Source: a virus | DNA: 64,000 nucleotides | Direction: 5' to 3' (one strand) | IMG/VR virus record: IMGVR_UViG_3300032087_002150 | Location: 1 to 64,000 of that record | Shown: piece by piece, positions 33,697-41,336 of the stretch | Position numbering within the stretch: position 1 is the stretch's first letter | Layout: every line of letters begins with the position of its first letter | Translations under genes and position numbers: made by a program | Notes under the pieces: generated by a model | Told to the model about the DNA's origin: nothing | The model's input: only the letters and a program-made list of their open reading frames with translations | Database searches by the model: none

Positions 33697-34135
33697 TCTC
33701 TTCTTCCATCCACTTCTTGAAGAGTTTTTCTTCTAGGCGTCTCGCCTCTTTCTCCCAAGGAGTGTCGTTCTCGCCATACTTACCTTTTCCGTAATGAATC
33801 TTCCTGCCTTTCCAACGCGAAACAGGCAGATCCCATTCGTCGGGATGCTGAGTAAGTTCTCTTCGGAGATACTGACGAGCATGCACTAATTCGTGTGCAG
33901 TAGTTTTGAGTTTATCTTCGTAGGAAATAGGTTCGCCGAACTGACGAGTCGCAACCTGTATGGAGATTTCACGAGAATCACCTGTACATAATCCAAACGC
34001 ATTATCTTCTAGTTCGCCGTAGTGCCACCTGAAATCAATCCATCCGCGAAGTTTATCAATACCAAGTTCTTCGCAGCACCATTCAACGAACTCCTCAATG
34101 TACTGAGGAGTCCTCGCATGATAATAGACCAACAT
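33692..34135 (-). CDS. SprT-like zinc metalloprotease
   Basis: 147 aa. TTAHELVHARQYLRREL contains the HExxH zinc site. EWDLPVSRWKGRKIHYGK and the charged C-terminus (EKEARRLEEKLFKKWMEEE) fit short SprT-family or wss-like phage peptidases. No signal peptide, so a cytoplasmic or virion role (maturation protease or DNA-protein crosslink repair) is possible. TAATG coupling to the exported gene above. Confidence 0.8.
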   Translation of the reverse strand: MLVYYHARTPQYIEEFVEWCCEELGIDKLRGWIDFRWHYGELEDNAFGLCTGDSREISIQVATRQFGEPISYEDKLKTTAHELVHARQYLRRELTQHPDEWDLPVSRWKGRKIHYGKGKYGENDTPWEKEARRLEEKLFKKWMEEEI

Positions 34136-34482
34136 TAGTATCGACCAAGGATCTTGTCTAACTTCCGTCCCATATCATAAATCTTACGATCAATGCCATG
34201 TTGAATAGAAGTTTCGATCTGCCAAGCAGTTCGATCAACAGTTCTCTGAATCACACGATCAGTCGCTGCTTCTACACGACCAGAACGGTCACAACTGTAG
34301 TGATACAGGGTGTTGGTGGATGCGCGATACGAAGGTTCGCGAGCAGATCCATCAGGTTGACAACCCTTGCCGCCATAAACAACTTTGGCGTTTGAGGGGA
34401 TAGTGATATCAGCACTGTGAGTTTCTTGCGAATGAGCGCCGATCACTAAAACTACAAATATTGCAAACAGATACTTTGTCAT
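34135..34482 (-). CDS. Exported small protein, 115 aa
   Basis: Signal peptide MTKYLFAIFVVLVIGAHSQ, cut around SQ-ETHS. The mature part has a Cys pair (GGKGCQPDGSAREPS, YHYSCDRSGRVE) and a C-terminal helix (QTSIQHGIDRKIYDMGRKLDKILG). Preceded by tandem late and early promoters. Family unknown. Confidence 0.75.
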   Translation of the reverse strand: MTKYLFAIFVVLVIGAHSQETHSADITIPSNAKVVYGGKGCQPDGSAREPSYRASTNTLYHYSCDRSGRVEAATDRVIQRTVDRTAWQIETSIQHGIDRKIYDMGRKLDKILGRY

Positions 34483-34501
34483 AGGATTTCCTCCTTTGCC
34501 C

Positions 34502-34509
34502 TATTTATA
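34502..34509 (-). promoter_or_regulatory. T4-like late promoter
   Basis: TATAAATA on the minus strand, 20 nt above ATG 34482 and 6 nt below the -10 of composite promoter copy 2, so this gene has adjacent early-type and late-type start signals. Confidence 0.68.
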
Positions 34510-34514
34510 AGACT

Positions 34515-34543
34515 ATTATGACTGAAACTGTATACAAAAGCAA
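34515..34543 (-). promoter_or_regulatory. Composite promoter element, copy 2 (promoter part)
   Basis: Minus strand: TTGCTT (34538-34543), 17-nt spacer, CATAAT (34515-34520). The conserved upstream block (AAGTCATTGATTTT, to 34574) is here also a perfect terminator hairpin (see next entry). Confidence 0.8.
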
Positions 34544-34547
34544 ATAG

Positions 34548-34574
34548 AAAAAAGTCATTTAAAATCAATGACTT
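34548..34574 (-). terminator. Intrinsic terminator within composite element copy 2
   Basis: Minus strand: perfect 8-bp stem AAGTCATT/AATGACTT with a 7-nt loop, followed by a run of six T. It lies just below the 77-nt structured element and would end transcripts from 34660-34926 before the next promoter begins. Confidence 0.75.
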
Positions 34575-34576
34575 GT

Positions 34577-34653
34577 GACTGCGACCCCGTCTACACCGCT
34601 CTCCAAAATATGCGGTGGACACATCAGGACATCTCTACCATGCCCTCGCAGTC
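34577..34653 (-). ncRNA. Candidate 77-nt structured RNA
   Basis: An 8-bp perfect outer stem (GACTGCGA at one end, TCGCAGTC at the other) encloses two arms: GGGCAT/ATGTCC with a 7-nt loop, and CACCGC/GCGGTG extended by GTC/GAC past a 2-nt bulge. One pair (G-U) is possible only in the minus-strand RNA, which favours that strand. Size is tRNA-like, but there is no T-loop or anticodon arm. A terminator follows directly. No known family recognised. Confidence 0.55.
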
Positions 34654-34659
34654 GTACCC

Positions 34660-34926
34660 TTACGTTTCCCTCTTTTGACCGGAACCCTGCTCCTTCCTTG
34701 TTAGCAGGTAATCTACGTGATCGAGATTCAACGGTTCTTCGTCGAACGCTCGCATCATGTTACACATATCTTCATACAACTCATCAGGTATATCACCAAA
34801 TGGACTTATAGGATTAGTCGAATAATATTTGACATTGCCCTTATCATCATAATAGATCTCGTGAATCTGATATCCCAGCAGGGGATCAGTCTTAGGGCGA
34901 TGCGCTATCCTGTAGTTCCAACTCAT
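34660..34926 (-). CDS. Hypothetical phage protein, 88 aa
   Basis: MSWNYRIAHRPKTDPLLGYQIHEIYYDDKG opens a small beta-rich protein of a type often annotated as hypothetical in phages. It overlaps the upstream nuclease by 35 nt. Its stop is 7 nt above the structured element. Confidence 0.75.
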   Translation of the reverse strand: MSWNYRIAHRPKTDPLLGYQIHEIYYDDKGNVKYYSTNPISPFGDIPDELYEDMCNMMRAFDEEPLNLDHVDYLLTRKEQGSGQKRET

Positions 34927-35581
34927 ACTGGTCTCTCAACTTCAAGAACTCACCTACCCATTCGTCACGGTGTTCGATGAATACTTGAGAATCTCCTTCT
35001 TGCGTTGTAATGATTGTGACTAACTGAGTCACAGGTATTCCAGTCATTTCTTCAAACATGACTGCGTATGCAGCTTCCTGCTTGAAGTAGTTATATATCT
35101 TAGATCGAGTCTTTCGCCTCGCAGCAGTTTTCCAGTCAATCACTGAAAGTTTGCCGTCATACTCGGCGACCATATCCACAGTACCTGCTGCTCGCAGATA
35201 CTCAGAATACATTAGTCCCTCAATCAACCTAACATTGTCGATGTGCTCATCAGCAACATCACGCAGGCGACCGAACATGTCGCGAGCGTTTGGCATTATT
35301 ACGCCAGTGGACTCTTTCCCTTGTATGTAGTCCTCTATCAAAGTATGGACTGACGTGCCACGTTGAGTTGCTTGCCGAGATATTTTGTTCGCTTGCTCAG
35401 CACCAACTCGGCGTCGCCATTCATGTAATGCCCTCTTGGTTTTCTTACAAGAGGAAAGGACGGTGGTGACAGAAGGGTACGGAACTGCCTCCCCATCCTC
35501 TTTTACATAATGACGTTTACCGTTGACGGTGACGCGCTTGATCTTGGGTAACTCGATCAAGTCCAAATTAAATTTTTTCAT
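34892..35581 (-). CDS. PD-(D/E)XK exonuclease, RecB/MGME1-like
   Basis: 229 aa. TQRGTSVHTLIEDYI, then AAGTVDMVAEYDGKLSVIDWKTAAR (the D...DxK catalytic core) and YFKQEAAYAVMFEEMTG (Q-x3-Y motif) match the RecB-like family. YPSVTTVLSSC is the usual N-terminal motif of the phage form. It degrades or trims DNA ends, likely in recombination or host DNA breakdown. Confidence 0.88.
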   Translation of the reverse strand: MKKFNLDLIELPKIKRVTVNGKRHYVKEDGEAVPYPSVTTVLSSCKKTKRALHEWRRRVGAEQANKISRQATQRGTSVHTLIEDYIQGKESTGVIMPNARDMFGRLRDVADEHIDNVRLIEGLMYSEYLRAAGTVDMVAEYDGKLSVIDWKTAARRKTRSKIYNYFKQEAAYAVMFEEMTGIPVTQLVTIITTQEGDSQVFIEHRDEWVGEFLKLRDQYELELQDSASP

Positions 35582-35583
35582 AA

Positions 35584-35910
35584 CTAAAAAAGTTCGCCAG
35601 AGAAATCCGTGTTCAAAGTTTTACCAAGAATTCTTTTTGCTTTGCCAAGATGCCCCTTGTTGTGTTTAGACCAGTCCCGAGCATGAAGTCCATCACGCCC
35701 AAAGTCTGCTACTGCTAGAGCATACTTATTATTTAATGTGCGCACCATATGCACTTCTACTGGTGCGTCTTTCCAAGTAAACTCCCATGCCCATCTCAAC
35801 TTACCATATGCGTCGTGATCTGCTTGGGCGTCTTGTTCGAAATATGAAGAAAGAAGTTCTACTGCCACTAGAGCAGATGGGTTGACTTCTTCTATATTTT
35901 CAAGTTCCAT
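35584..35910 (-). CDS. Hypothetical phage protein, 108 aa
   Basis: It opens MELENIEEVNPSALVAVELL and holds a central beta stretch (YALAVADFGRDGLHARDWSK) and a basic end (HLGKAKRILGKTLNTDF). No family recognised. TAATG link to 35910-36125 and 2 nt above the exonuclease gene. Confidence 0.7.
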   Translation of the reverse strand: MELENIEEVNPSALVAVELLSSYFEQDAQADHDAYGKLRWAWEFTWKDAPVEVHMVRTLNNKYALAVADFGRDGLHARDWSKHNKGHLGKAKRILGKTLNTDFSGELF

Positions 35911-36125
35911 TAAAGTAATCCTGCTACAACCTTAATCGCGTCAATCGCCTTGACTGCTTTGTTCTTAAGATCTTCTGTTTCTAGTTGATCTTGAATACGA
36001 GCGAGGTCAACAATATCTTCGACCAACTCCTCATACTCACCCTGAGTTATGTGTCCAGCGTCCAAGAGTTCTTTGTACTCCCGAACTTTTATTTCCGCTG
36101 CTTTCTGCCAAAGTTCTAAGTTCAT
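35910..36125 (-). CDS. Hypothetical helical phage protein, 71 aa
   Basis: Mostly helical and charged (MNLELWQKAAEIKVREYKEL, ITQGEYEELVEDIVDLARI). Ends VKAIDAIKVVAGLL. ATGA overlap with the lipoprotein gene above. Function unknown. Confidence 0.72.
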   Translation of the reverse strand: MNLELWQKAAEIKVREYKELLDAGHITQGEYEELVEDIVDLARIQDQLETEDLKNKAVKAIDAIKVVAGLL

Positions 36126-36496
36126 TTCCTACCCCCGAAAACTTTAAGTGCTGCTTCAGAGGCATCAGCGATACTGCCTCGCTTGATCTTACAGTACACA
36201 TCACTTGGTTCTTCTTTTTCTGCTAGTTCTGACACCAAAGAGTGCAGGTCATTATAGATCCCTTCAATGTTGTCATTCAACCTATACTTTCCATAGAGAA
36301 CCAACTTGGCGCTCTGTCGTTTCATAAACTGTAACTCTCTAGGATTACACCAGTCTTTCGTTGGCATACCAGCAACGACTTGTATTTCCGCTAGAGTATC
36401 AAACTCGTTGTTATCGTACTTACTAGGAACCCATTTTCCAAGTTCCGCACAACCAACGATGAATGTTGTCGCAACTGCAAATACTAGATATCGCAT
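36122..36496 (-). CDS. Lipoprotein, 124 aa
   Basis: Signal sequence MRYLVFAVATTFIVGC with lipobox IVGC (Cys 16). The mature part contains NPRELQFMKRQSAKLVLYGK and a C-terminal helix (GSIADASEAALKVFGG), similar to lipoproteins of T4-like marine phages. Anchored to the periplasmic face of a membrane. Function unknown. Confidence 0.78.
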   Translation of the reverse strand: MRYLVFAVATTFIVGCAELGKWVPSKYDNNEFDTLAEIQVVAGMPTKDWCNPRELQFMKRQSAKLVLYGKYRLNDNIEGIYNDLHSLVSELAEKEEPSDVYCKIKRGSIADASEAALKVFGGRK

Positions 36497-36500
36497 ATCT

Positions 36501-36635
36501 CTACCCCATAAGTAGAATTGCTTTCAAGTCCTTTACAGACCACCCACTCATCCTCGCTAGTTGTCGAAGGGTCACATCCCAGTGCGTATCAAAATAATCT
36601 CGCACCCTCTGTTCAGTCCAAACGCCTGACGGCAT
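36501..36635 (-). CDS. Small helix-turn-helix-like protein, 44 aa
   Basis: ATG 36635 has a near-perfect ribosome site (AGGAGGTGATGT). The product (MPSGVWTEQRVRDYFDTHWD...) reads as two or three helices with VTLRQLARMSGWSVKDLKAI, a plausible HTH. Too short to assign; could be a small DNA-binding regulator. Confidence 0.7.
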   Translation of the reverse strand: MPSGVWTEQRVRDYFDTHWDVTLRQLARMSGWSVKDLKAILLMG

Positions 36636-36638
36636 ACA

Positions 36639-36953
36639 TCACCTCCTCATACGGGCAAGATCTTTCGCTTGCTCGTCGTCAATGACAGGTACAGCGTTCG
36701 ACTTATGCATCGTCGCGATACCCTTGACCAGAGTCCCTGTATACTGTTTCTTCTCAGGAGCAGCGCAGGGACCACCCTTCGTACAGTCTACCGAAGCATA
36801 GACCTGACCTTCATCGCGACGAACAGGACCACTACGGGCAGTCATCTCGGAAAAAGCAGGTCGCTTATATTTAGCGTAGACCTCACCCTTGGGTTTACTT
36901 TTCTTGATCTTACGACCAGTAAAATCGTGAGACATAGAACCATAAATGCGCAT
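36639..36953 (-). CDS. Hypothetical basic phage protein, 104 aa
   Basis: Start ATG 36953 (MRIYGSMSHDFTGRKIKKSK) with AGGAGGTGCATCT upstream. Contains SVDCTKGGPCAAPEKK with two Cys. First gene below composite promoter copy 3. Function unknown. Confidence 0.78.
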   Translation of the reverse strand: MRIYGSMSHDFTGRKIKKSKPKGEVYAKYKRPAFSEMTARSGPVRRDEGQVYASVDCTKGGPCAAPEKKQYTGTLVKGIATMHKSNAVPVIDDEQAKDLARMRR

Positions 36954-36974
36954 AGATGCACCTCCTATACTTTT

Positions 36975-37034
36975 ATTATGCCTCAATCAAGGAGGAAAAG
37001 CAAGAGAAAAAACTCTAGTAAGATCAACGACTTG
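36975..37034 (-). promoter_or_regulatory. Composite promoter element, copy 3
   Basis: Minus strand: AAGTCGTTGATCTTA and AGTTTTTTCTC block, TTGCTT (36998-37003), 17-nt spacer, CATAAT (36975-36980). The stop TGA of the oxygenase gene at 37024 lies inside the upstream block. Confidence 0.8.
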
Positions 37035-37629
37035 CTTCGTTCTTGTCCATAGTCATTTTCAAGTTGCCATAATTGAACGAGATAGCAACTCTACTCTTAT
37101 CAGGGTCAACGTCTTTTTGGGGGCGAACCTCATGCTCCAACCAACATGGCCAGCAGTTCAGTTGACCAGTTGTGGGGTAGTGGGTGTACAGCATATCTTC
37201 ACACCTTTCTCCTGGTTCAGAATGAGCAATCAACTGTCCATGAGGATTTCTGTATCTAATCTTAGTTGAGTTTTCGTCCGCATATGGATAATAGGTTCCT
37301 GCGACTAATGCGTATGGATGACTGTGTAATACATGGTCATCACCCTCGTTGTAAACTGAGAACCAATAGTCAAGGAAAGGTGGGCAATCTATTTTTCTTT
37401 TGTCCGCGAAAGTCTTGGCGGCATTCTTCATACAGTTTTCTAATGCGATGCGCCATGGCACTTTTAACTTCATGTACTCATTAAATTTTTTGTCATGATA
37501 ACTTGTATAAGAATTATGTTTAGCAAGAGTCTCCCTAACATAATCACTTATTTCTTCATGAGGCAAATCTACTGTAGTAAACAGTATAGGAATCGGCCAG
37601 ATTTCTTTAAACTCAAAATCCTTGATCAT
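37024..37629 (-). CDS. 2OG-Fe(II) oxygenase (TIGR02466-like)
   Basis: 201 aa from ATG 37629 (MIKDFEFKEIWPIPILFTTV). Nearby upstream in-frame starts would only lengthen the overlap. HVLHSHPYALVAGTYYPYAD carries the HxH/HxD-type metal segment, HEVRPQKDVDPDKSRVAISFNY the distal His and the Arg. Family members are putative 2-oxoglutarate dioxygenases abundant in marine phages; substrate unknown. Confidence 0.82.
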   Translation of the reverse strand: MIKDFEFKEIWPIPILFTTVDLPHEEISDYVRETLAKHNSYTSYHDKKFNEYMKLKVPWRIALENCMKNAAKTFADKRKIDCPPFLDYWFSVYNEGDDHVLHSHPYALVAGTYYPYADENSTKIRYRNPHGQLIAHSEPGERCEDMLYTHYPTTGQLNCWPCWLEHEVRPQKDVDPDKSRVAISFNYGNLKMTMDKNEASR

Positions 37630-37900
37630 TCTCATGTTCCAGATCATGTACGTGCAGAGCAATCAAGGCATAGTGGAGAACCTTCAGCAGATCCTTACGA
37701 TTCTTTCCTTCTTTGTTGCCATAACGCTGAGTGTATTTCAAAATGTTACCAAGGCAGAAACCCTCGCCATGACCACCGTCGATAATAAACTCAGTTGCTT
37801 GGTATTTGTTTTTGGAGTAATGCTCGTCGTAAGTTGAGTTGACATAATCTTCCAACTCACTGATCAACGCAAACTCATTATACCGATAATCAATTCCCAT
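37613..37900 (-). CDS. DUF3310-like protein, 95 aa
   Basis: GFCLGNILKYTQRYGNKEGKNRKDLLKVLHYALIAL matches the SaV-like/DUF3310 core (GFCLGNxxKYxxRxGxK...DLxKAxxYL), a small helical protein found in many phages and often called a nucleotide kinase without strong evidence. The N-terminal 50 residues are variable. Confidence 0.82.
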   Translation of the reverse strand: MGIDYRYNEFALISELEDYVNSTYDEHYSKNKYQATEFIIDGGHGEGFCLGNILKYTQRYGNKEGKNRKDLLKVLHYALIALHVHDLEHENDQGF

Positions 37901-38148
37901 CAGTAATCCTCACCATCTTTGTATTGAGTTCGAATGTCTGCAAGAGGATCAAACATTGCGTTCTCTTTAGTCTTACCGCCGATATCCTCAGTGCCGTCAA
38001 CAATGCGTTCCATGTATCCAATCAACGCACTTGCCATAGTTACATCTGCTTCTCCGCAGATTTGTTTAAACTGTGCATGCAGATACTCGGGAACACGAAT
38101 GTTAAACATCCGAGTGTTACCTGATCTGTAACCGTCACCTTTGCTCAT
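37900..38148 (-). CDS. Ribbon-helix-helix-like DNA-binding protein, 82 aa
   Basis: Start ATG 38148 (MSKGDGYRSGNTRMFNIRVP), overlapping the membrane gene as ATGA. TRMFNIRVPEYLHAQFKQICGEADVTMASALIGYMERI fits a ribbon-helix-helix (beta strand, helix, turn, helix), as in Arc/CopG repressors. Could regulate phage or host genes; operator not identified. Confidence 0.75.
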   Translation of the reverse strand: MSKGDGYRSGNTRMFNIRVPEYLHAQFKQICGEADVTMASALIGYMERIVDGTEDIGGKTKENAMFDPLADIRTQYKDGEDY

Positions 38149-38354
38149 TTGAATGCCAAAATAATCAGTATGCCCAACAATAAAATATTTGTGAATGCTA
38201 TCTCTACCGCAAGGATAGTATGATACCAAACCCACCTTGCCTGATAAACTTCCTGCACTTGTTCATTATCTGCACCAGGAAGTTTCTCAACGATAACAGT
38301 ATCTATAGGGTTTTTATCAAGGGGAGTTCCCAGTAGTTTCTTAATCCACATCAT
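38145..38354 (-). CDS. Small membrane protein, 69 aa
   Basis: The start ATG 38354 overlaps the upstream stop as ATGATG. The product (MMWIKKLLGTPLDKNPIDTV) ends with a membrane helix (YHTILAVEIAFTNILLLGILIILAF). Function unknown. Confidence 0.7.
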   Translation of the reverse strand: MMWIKKLLGTPLDKNPIDTVIVEKLPGADNEQVQEVYQARWVWYHTILAVEIAFTNILLLGILIILAFK

Positions 38355-38899
38355 ACGTTCCACCACGCTGGTACTGGTCGCTTTGTCCATTTGGAGAAAC
38401 TTGCCTTCGCTTCTCTGTAATAGTTTCTGTAGGACTCGATGGAGTCTCCTTCCACGATGCATTGAGGGAAGTGCGACATTGCTGGAGGTGGTTCGACAAA
38501 TGGTTTGTCGTCAATATTTTGAGGGGGACGAGATAACGCGACGCCAAGCTTCGACCAAGACATATGAGTTTTTCCATAGCGCCAAGTGTACTCCTCGCAA
38601 AGTTTCGTCCACAACTGATACAACCAATTGTAGTTATTCTTACTTTCGCGAACCCACGCTGCGCTGGGATGATTGATATGACTTGCTTTGTACAGTAGAG
38701 AATCCATAACAGGTTCGGGATGCTTCCATCTTTTGATTCTTCTGCCATTAGCAGTCTTGTCATACCACTCATCCCCGTCGAGTACACGATGTGCAGTCGA
38801 GAGCATCTGTGGATACTCGATGTCCATCTTGACACAGTGCTTGTCGTTGTGCTCTTTGGCGCACTGCTCAGGGTCTTCGTGTAAGTAAAATATATTCAT
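38351..38899 (-). CDS. Conserved T4-like phage protein, pyrimidine-dimer glycosylase-like
   Basis: 182 aa. MNIFYLHEDPEQCAKEHNDK followed by HCVKMDIEYPQMLSTAHRVL is a strongly conserved opening in T4-like cyanophages. HPSAAWVRESKNNYNWLYQL and the WRYGKTHMSWSKL region recall the Pyr_excise (endonuclease V-like) family, but the catalytic N-terminal Thr of T4 DenV is not seen. Repair role is tentative. The TTGACA promoter just upstream leaves almost no leader. Confidence 0.78.
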   Translation of the reverse strand: MNIFYLHEDPEQCAKEHNDKHCVKMDIEYPQMLSTAHRVLDGDEWYDKTANGRRIKRWKHPEPVMDSLLYKASHINHPSAAWVRESKNNYNWLYQLWTKLCEEYTWRYGKTHMSWSKLGVALSRPPQNIDDKPFVEPPPAMSHFPQCIVEGDSIESYRNYYREAKASFSKWTKRPVPAWWNV

Positions 38900-38905
38900 A
38901 GATAT

Positions 38906-38934
38906 AGTGTACCGCTATCTGCGATTAATGTCAA
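38906..38934 (-). promoter_or_regulatory. Strong sigma70-like promoter
   Basis: Minus strand: perfect TTGACA (38929-38934), 17-nt spacer, TACACT (38906-38911), with the ATG at 38899. A transcript starting about 7 nt below the -10 would begin at or beside the start codon, so the mRNA is probably leaderless or nearly so. Confidence 0.75.
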
Positions 38935-40037
38935 GTTTTCTTTTTGTTCCTTCTTTGCCATTCTACCCAACCCTTTCTCACTTTATCAGTTGGATCATCG
39001 GCAAGGTTGATACCGTGCCCGTCATCTTCGGGTTCAGATTCGATTACTTCCATGTCTTCCATTTCTTCAGCAGGAGGCAAATCTTCAATCTCTTCATACT
39101 GCCCCATGACGTTCGCCGCATCATCTACCGCACTAGGGGGAGAAGGTGCATGATCCCAATCTACTTTAGTCTCTACCACATTTGGTGGATCAAAACTAGG
39201 AGTTGGTGTTTCAGGCAGTAACTCTTCTACATCAACAACGTTCTCTCGGTCAACCTTTAGATTCCCATCATCGGTGAACATCCTAGACTGCTTACGGGTG
39301 GAGAAACCCATGGTTGCGGCGAGGAGGAGGATGACTGCGAGAGGATCGAATACAGTAACAAGAAGGATAATAACGAACCTAACAGCACGATCGAAATGGT
39401 TTTTAGCATCGTCTTCTCCATAGATTAACTCAGCAATATATTTAAGTGGCCCGACTTCAACTTCAATCGCCAGCGATTCTTGCTGGAGCGGTGAGAGGTC
39501 CTCTTGGATTTCGTCAATTCGTGTGTACGCAGCATCGATCGTCTCGTTGAGTGCTTGCCTCTCACTTGATTGACTTTCGCGTACCGCAATCGAACCTGTA
39601 GGGCCACGAATTCTGTCATACTCAATGAGTACAGAGACTTGTTGGTCCAGTTGCGTGAGAACCGTTTCTGCATCTGCAATGATTGATTGCTGGCGTGCAA
39701 TCTGCTTTTCCAAGTTGCTGATTTGAAGTGCATTATTGCCCCCAATTGATATCGAATGTTCCAAGTGTGCCTTCGACAAGAAACCGAAGATGCCCAAGGA
39801 AGTGATCACCATTAACACAAACACTGCTGATGTAAGATAAGTCTTCATCAACAGTGGTACTTTCTTCCAGTTGGCGTGTAACCATGCAGCAGTTACCAGT
39901 TTGCCAACTTCCAATACACCACCCATAATGGCGATCGCTATCGCCGCACCCGAGAAGATTGCCATGAGTCCTACGATACTATACCACGCAGCGACTCCAG
40001 CAATCGACAATGATGTGAGCAATGTTATCCAGTGCAA
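38931..40037 (-). CDS. Membrane protein with coiled coil, 368 aa
   Basis: Three hydrophobic segments near the N-terminus (LTSLSIAGVAAWYSIVGLMA, SGAAIAIAIMGGVLEVGKLV, TSAVFVLMVITSLGIFGFL), a long coiled coil (ALQISNLEKQIARQQSIIAD...) and one more membrane helix (FVIILLVTVFDPLAVILLL). The C-terminal 100 residues are acidic and disordered. Resembles large membrane proteins of T4-like marine phages. Function unknown. Confidence 0.82.
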   Translation of the reverse strand: MHWITLLTSLSIAGVAAWYSIVGLMAIFSGAAIAIAIMGGVLEVGKLVTAAWLHANWKKVPLLMKTYLTSAVFVLMVITSLGIFGFLSKAHLEHSISIGGNNALQISNLEKQIARQQSIIADAETVLTQLDQQVSVLIEYDRIRGPTGSIAVRESQSSERQALNETIDAAYTRIDEIQEDLSPLQQESLAIEVEVGPLKYIAELIYGEDDAKNHFDRAVRFVIILLVTVFDPLAVILLLAATMGFSTRKQSRMFTDDGNLKVDRENVVDVEELLPETPTPSFDPPNVVETKVDWDHAPSPPSAVDDAANVMGQYEEIEDLPPAEEMEDMEVIESEPEDDGHGINLADDPTDKVRKGWVEWQRRNKKKT

Positions 40038-40313
40038 TTAGTCCTCGCTTGATGACTCCACGATCATCCCTACCTTTTTCAGATCTTCTTGTTCGCCTGA
40101 CATTTTAAAGATACGACCATCTGCTGTTGCTACTGAAATGACCTTCTTCAACATGCGAACATTCCCAGAAGGGTATTTAGGATCTTTTGGATACGGCCAG
40201 CGAAACCCTACGTGGACAACTTCACCATACATTCGATCTGAGTTCAGACTGGGTTTCCAAGAAACCTTTCTGCCAGGAACATCAACTGGGGGTGGGATCT
40301 GCTTCTTTCTCAT
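40038..40313 (-). CDS. Hypothetical small protein, 91 aa
   Basis: Basic, Pro-rich start (MRKKQIPPPVDVPGRKVSWK) and a beta-like core (GNVRMLKKVISVATADGRIF). Directly follows the upstream gene with a 32-nt overlap; 0 nt to the membrane protein below. No family recognised. Confidence 0.65.
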   Translation of the reverse strand: MRKKQIPPPVDVPGRKVSWKPSLNSDRMYGEVVHVGFRWPYPKDPKYPSGNVRMLKKVISVATADGRIFKMSGEQEDLKKVGMIVESSSED

Positions 40314-40485
40314 CTTCTACCTCTACAATAAAATCACAGTTGGTGATAAAGTTGCCTGTGTTGTACGAATCCATCGTAGCAACATAACACTCGTGGTCCC
40401 CTACGCGGAGTAAGGGGAAAGATTCTCCTATCTTGTTAGCATACCACTTGCTGCTATCGTCACAAGAAATAACTTTTAGTCTCAT
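40282..40485 (-). CDS. Hypothetical small protein, 67 aa
   Basis: MRLKVISCDDSSKWYANKIG opens a short beta-type domain (FPLLRVGDHECYVATMDSY) that ends in an acidic tail (VEVEDEKEADPTPS). ATGA overlap with the gene above. Function unknown; SH3-like folds of this size are common in phages. Confidence 0.68.
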   Translation of the reverse strand: MRLKVISCDDSSKWYANKIGESFPLLRVGDHECYVATMDSYNTGNFITNCDFIVEVEDEKEADPTPS

Positions 40486-40745
40486 GCCAAAAATATCTCC
40501 AAGTTGAAAGGTCGGGTCATGTACGGTTTTACGAATTCAGTAGGGAGTGGTTCGCGAAGTTCTTTGAACGTGCGATGCTTTTTGCTGAAAGGCAACAACT
40601 TGGTAAACTTCTCCCAATCTTTAGAACCTTTTTTACGCATCGCGATCAGGCGACCGCCATGACCACCCTCTATGAGATAATCATGCTGAGGAACTTCGTA
40701 ATCGACTTTCGAATACGTTGTCGTTTCTCTCAATATTTTCATCAT
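40482..40745 (-). CDS. Hypothetical small protein, about 87 aa
   Basis: Start at one of two adjacent ATGs (40745 or 40742). Contains YEVPQHDYLIEGGHGGRLIA and a basic segment (KLLPFSKKHRTFKELREPL). The GGHG motif resembles one in the DUF3310-like gene at 37613 (IDGGHGEG). Function unknown. Confidence 0.65.
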   Translation of the reverse strand: MMKILRETTTYSKVDYEVPQHDYLIEGGHGGRLIAMRKKGSKDWEKFTKLLPFSKKHRTFKELREPLPTEFVKPYMTRPFNLEIFLA

Positions 40746-40971
40746 CAAACCTTCTTGCTATGTGCTTTTGCCTACGATCATCCCAGATATAGTATAAACT
40801 AGGACGACCATTAATGTCAAATGATACCGCAGACTTGTAACCCATCTTCTCCATGTGCGGTGTGCCCTCATGAAGAAACTTCACAGGATCCGCCCATTCT
40901 AGAGTTTCGGTCGGGATAGTATCAAGGACTTCGCTTTCAGGAACAACGTCCGCAAACATTCGGAGCATCAT
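40681..40971 (-). CDS. Hypothetical protein, 96 aa
   Basis: Start ATG 40971 forms TAATG with the upstream stop. Contains VSFDINGRPSLYYIWDDRRQKHIARRFDDE. The long 3' overlap (65 nt) with the next gene is unusual. Function unknown. Confidence 0.65.
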   Translation of the reverse strand: MMLRMFADVVPESEVLDTIPTETLEWADPVKFLHEGTPHMEKMGYKSAVSFDINGRPSLYYIWDDRRQKHIARRFDDENIERNDNVFESRLRSSSA

Positions 40972-41309
40972 TAAAGATACTCCGGACCAGTCCAACGAAC
41001 CCAAGAGAAGTCTCCATCGAGGATGTTTCCTCGCGCTTGGTTGCGGGCAGGTGCTGCCCAAGATGCTGCTTTCAGGATATCGCCAGCACGGAACTTCTTG
41101 TCATCTTTTTTGACAATGAAACCCCAAACCATCTCTTGACTGCCCAACTTCTTGACAATCTTGAGATACTTACGACCTTCTTCAACGTGCAGGTTATCGA
41201 CCATTTCGCCGTAGTCGTTCTCGCTACCGTACTCACCACGGGCACGCCAAGCAGCGAAGTCCTTACCAATCGCGTCGAACAAGTTGTTAATAGCAATATC
41301 AATCATCAT
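40971..41309 (-). CDS. Hypothetical DNA-associated-like protein, 112 aa
   Basis: Start ATG 41309 (MMIDIAINNLFDAIGKDFAAWRARG) with GGAG five bases upstream; longer forms would cross the promoter. Beta-rich second half (GRKYLKIVKKLGSQEMVWGFIVK, KFRAGDILKAASWAAPARNQARG, FSWVRWTGPEYL). First gene below composite promoter copy 4. Function unknown. Confidence 0.72.
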   Translation of the reverse strand: MMIDIAINNLFDAIGKDFAAWRARGEYGSENDYGEMVDNLHVEEGRKYLKIVKKLGSQEMVWGFIVKKDDKKFRAGDILKAASWAAPARNQARGNILDGDFSWVRWTGPEYL

Positions 41310-41336
41310 TTCATCTCCGTTATCAACCATACAGTT

